Source of the DNA: Desulfovibrio sp. UBA6121
GTDB lineage: Bacteria > Desulfobacterota > Desulfovibrionia > Desulfovibrionales > Desulfovibrionaceae
Length of the DNA stretch: 7,424 nt
Assembly (NCBI GenBank): GCA_002422505.1
Contig: DIVX01000013.1
Span: 18,392-25,815, forward strand
Reading direction: 5' to 3'
Under the pieces are notes generated by a model, which worked only from the letters and a program-made list of their open reading frames with translations, searched no databases and was not told the origin of the DNA. Both the position numbers and the translations under genes were made by a program. This document shows positions 6,170-7,424 of the stretch, piece after piece (within the stretch, counting starts at the first letter, position 1; each line of letters begins with the position of its first letter).

Positions 6170-6454
6170 TTAGGCCTGGCCGCTTCCGTTCTCGCCCTCA
6201 AGCCGCTTGAGGTACTTCTCGCGGCATTCATAGGAGCAGAAATTGAGCACCACATCCCCCTGGCGAACGCGGATGTCGCTGTTCTTGGAAACATAGGCCC
6301 CACACACGGGATCCTTAACCATTTCTCCGGAGGCGACGAGGTCTTCCTTCTTTTCCTGGTCCTTGGTCTGCTTCCAGCGTTTGTCGCCGGCAAAGAGCTT
6401 CCAGACCACGAAGGCGCATATCGCCAGAACGAGAAGCTTGGTCACGCTCATCAT
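6170..6454 (-). CDS. Small membrane-anchored YHS/TRASH-like metal-binding protein
   Basis: The product is 94 aa. It starts at ATGATG (6454 or 6451), with AAGGAAA a few bases upstream. One hydrophobic helix (about residues 5-22) is followed by a charged Lys/Glu/Gln segment (24-44), which may form a short coiled coil, and then a compact domain: MVKDPVCGAYV (Cys51), a beta-like stretch, and FCSYECREKYLKRL (Cys73, Cys77). The pattern DPVCG...FCSxxCxxxY is that of YHS/TRASH-like treble-clef domains, which bind metal ions, often in copper or heavy-metal handling or as accessory domains. Its partner is unknown. It lies between folK and the transaldolase gene with gaps of 45 and 42 bp, so it is probably in the same operon, but neither pathway explains it. 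An orientation with the domain in the cytoplasm is possible because positive charges follow the helix. Confidence 0.88.
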   Translation of the reverse strand: MMSVTKLLVLAICAFVVWKLFAGDKRWKQTKDQEKKEDLVASGEMVKDPVCGAYVSKNSDIRVRQGDVVLNFCSYECREKYLKRLEGENGSGQA

Positions 6455-6476
6455 GCGATTTCCTTCCTTGTCTTAA

Positions 6477-6499
6477 GGCGGAGGAAAGTTCCGTCCGCC
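6477..6499 (-). other. Hairpin between folK and the YHS-like gene
   Basis: GGCGGA (6477-6482) pairs with TCCGCC (6494-6499), and inside it GGA (6483-6485) pairs with TCC (6490-6492), leaving a four-base loop and one bulged base. It begins immediately after the folK stop codon. On the minus strand it is followed by TTAAGACAAG and not by a T run, so it is more likely an mRNA-stabilising or partial attenuation structure than a full terminator. Confidence 0.4.
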
Positions 6500-6988
6500 C
6501 TACTTCTGGCTGATGTTGCCGCCGTCGAGGCCATACGTCAGGGCCGCAAGCGCCTGCTCCACGGTCTTGCCGCCCGGAAGGACCAGTCCGGGGGCGATGT
6601 CGCGCAGGGGCACAAGCACAAAGGCCCGCTCCAGCATGCGCGGGTGCGGCAGGGTCAGGTATTCGCCCTGCATCAGCACATCGCCGAAAAGCAGAAGGTC
6701 CAGGTCGATATTGCGCGGCCCGCCCGGAGCGCCGTCGCGGTCGCGGCCCATTTTGGCCTCAACGGCCTGCAGCGTGGACAGGAGCCCTTCCGGCGCCCAG
6801 ATGTCCGATCCGACCTTGAAGCGCACCACGCAATTGGTGAACCAGGGCTGGTCTTTGAGGCCCTGGGGTTCGGTTTTATATAAGGGCGATTGCGCGTCGA
6901 ACACCAAGTCGTCGCCGTAGTGCTCAAGACGCTGCAACGCCTCCTCGATGTTCGCTTCGCCGTCTCCCAGGTTGGAGCCCAGGGACAC
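6500..6988 (-). CDS. folK: 2-amino-4-hydroxy-6-hydroxymethyldihydropteridine pyrophosphokinase (HPPK)
   Basis: HPPK transfers pyrophosphate from ATP to 6-hydroxymethyl-7,8-dihydropterin in folate synthesis. The frame carries the family motifs in order: SLGSNLGD at the N-terminus, PLYKTEPQG with DQPWFTNCVV (pterin-binding region), GRDRDGAPGGPRNIDLDLLL (ATP and metal binding; the two Asp of DLD), then LPHPRMLERAFVLVPL. From the GTG at 6988 it is 162 aa, close to the 159 aa of the E. coli enzyme, but this start cuts into the first beta strand (AYVSLGSN) and has no ribosome binding site. Homology and a strong AAGGAGG at 7023-7029 point to a start near 7013-7018, where the in-frame codons are GTT and ACG, not ATG, GTG or TTG. 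The frame stays open upstream to an ATG at 7180, but that would lie deep inside the preceding gene. It probably overlaps the 3' end of the aminotransferase gene and is translated by coupling. Confidence 0.93.
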   Translation of the reverse strand: MSLGSNLGDGEANIEEALQRLEHYGDDLVFDAQSPLYKTEPQGLKDQPWFTNCVVRFKVGSDIWAPEGLLSTLQAVEAKMGRDRDGAPGGPRNIDLDLLLFGDVLMQGEYLTLPHPRMLERAFVLVPLRDIAPGLVLPGGKTVEQALAALTYGLDGGNISQK

Positions 6989-6996
6989 GTACGCGT

Positions 6997-7424
6997 CTAA
7001 AGTTGGGTAATCCGTAACACCGCCTCCTTCAGCAGATCCGTGTTCACCGTGAGCGAGATGCGGAAATAGCCCTCGCCCGGGGTGCCGAAGCCGTTGCCCG
7101 GTGTGGTCACCACGCCCGTCTGCATAAGCACGCGGGTGACGAATTCCTGAGAGGTGAAGCCCTTGGGCACCTTGGACCAAATGTAAAAGCTGGCGTCGGG
7201 CACGCGGCAGGAAATCCCCGCCTTGTGCAGGGCGCTCACCACCACGTCGCGGCGCTCCTTATAGATGCCGCGCAGCTCGGCGCTGTAGGCATCGCCCTGG
7301 TTCAGGGCCACTATGCCAGCCTCTTGCACGGCCTGGAAGATGCCGGAGTCCATCTGCTCCTTCACCTTGGCCAACCCCCGCACCAGGGAGGGGTTGCCTA
7401 CGGCCATGCCGATGCGCCAGCCGG
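6997..7424 (-). CDS. dapL: PLP-dependent aminotransferase, probably LL-diaminopimelate aminotransferase (3' part)
   Basis: About 142 C-terminal residues are present; the 5' part, including the PLP-binding lysine, lies beyond the right edge. The visible sequence begins AGWRIGMAVGN, the conserved Gly-Trp-Arg stretch of fold-type I aminotransferases whose Arg contacts the PLP phosphate, and ends with GEGYFRISLTV, whose Arg normally binds the substrate alpha-carboxylate. The stretch KVKEQMDSGIFQAVQEAGI closely resembles LL-diaminopimelate aminotransferases, which convert tetrahydrodipicolinate and glutamate to LL-diaminopimelate for lysine and peptidoglycan. Alanine or aspartate aminotransferases of the same class remain possible. 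Its stop codon lies within the likely 5' end of folK, so the two genes are probably co-transcribed and translationally coupled. Confidence 0.82.
   Translation of the reverse strand, partial: GWRIGMAVGNPSLVRGLAKVKEQMDSGIFQAVQEAGIVALNQGDAYSAELRGIYKERRDVVVSALHKAGISCRVPDASFYIWSKVPKGFTSQEFVTRVLMQTGVVTTPGNGFGTPGEGYFRISLTVNTDLLKEAVLRITQL
7023..7029 (-). promoter_or_regulatory. Strong Shine-Dalgarno sequence for folK
   Basis: AAGGAGG on the minus strand (7029 to 7023) lies inside the last codons of the aminotransferase gene. Seven bases separate it from an in-frame ACG (7015-7013) and four from an in-frame GTT (7018-7016) of folK. The nearby GTG at 7020-7018 is in the aminotransferase frame and cannot start folK. 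This placement argues that folK translation begins here and not at the GTG at 6988. Confidence 0.65.

Noticed and set aside
6162..6182. CGGCCAG/CTGGCCG hairpin around the stop codon of the YHS-like gene
   Set aside because: It has a 7 bp stem and 7-base loop but no T run on the minus strand, and the transaldolase ribosome binding site follows closely. It is not a convincing terminator.
6092..6883. Open frame of 263 codons on the plus strand across transaldolase, the YHS-like gene and folK
   Set aside because: It runs antisense to three well-supported genes and shows no family motif.
6988..7020. Programmed -1 frameshift fusing the aminotransferase to folK
   Set aside because: The folK frame is -1 relative to the aminotransferase, but the overlap has no slippery heptamer before the TAG at 6997-6999. 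A separate start behind the strong ribosome binding site is the simpler explanation.
7018..7180. folK starting at the ATG at 7180
   Set aside because: This would add 54 or more residues that read the aminotransferase gene out of frame (Gly/His/Arg-rich), are unrelated to HPPK, and lack any reason for such a long overlap.

Overview
The window looks like a core chromosomal segment of a GC-rich deltaproteobacterium, most likely Desulfovibrio or a relative. This rests on gene content (a diaminopimelate-type aminotransferase, folK, a small metal-binding membrane protein and a short transaldolase in a row) and on my recollection of a similar cluster in that group; no search was run. I see no integrase, transposase, CRISPR array, phage gene or toxin-antitoxin pair, and no clear candidate for a wholly new system.

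Left part, plus strand (1-2625). The window opens inside the 3' end of a tRNA, probably tRNA-Leu, followed by a strong intrinsic terminator. Next come two overlapping genes: a membrane-anchored SGNH-type hydrolase and a two-domain protein whose C-terminal half is a GmhB-type heptose bisphosphate phosphatase. The N-terminal half of the second protein resembles a sugar-nucleotide transferase but has lost its catalytic signature. The pair points to cell-surface glycan (LPS, capsule or S-layer glycan) synthesis. A hairpin at 2594-2625 separates them from the convergent minus-strand genes and can serve both directions.

Middle, minus strand (2645-5488). A large exported TPR-repeat protein (725 aa) is followed 59 bp downstream by a 136 aa protein of unknown function. 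A 196 bp leader upstream of the TPR gene has an AT-rich palindrome, a candidate promoter and a perfect 7 bp inverted repeat.

Right part, minus strand (5489-7424). Reading in the direction of transcription: the 3' end of an LL-diaminopimelate aminotransferase-like gene (lysine and peptidoglycan precursor synthesis), folK (folate synthesis), a small membrane-anchored protein with a YHS/TRASH-like cysteine motif, and a short transaldolase ending in a clear terminator. Short spacing suggests one operon of housekeeping functions. The most unusual points are the degenerate transferase domain fused to GmhB, and folK, which has an excellent ribosome binding site but no standard start codon at the expected place.
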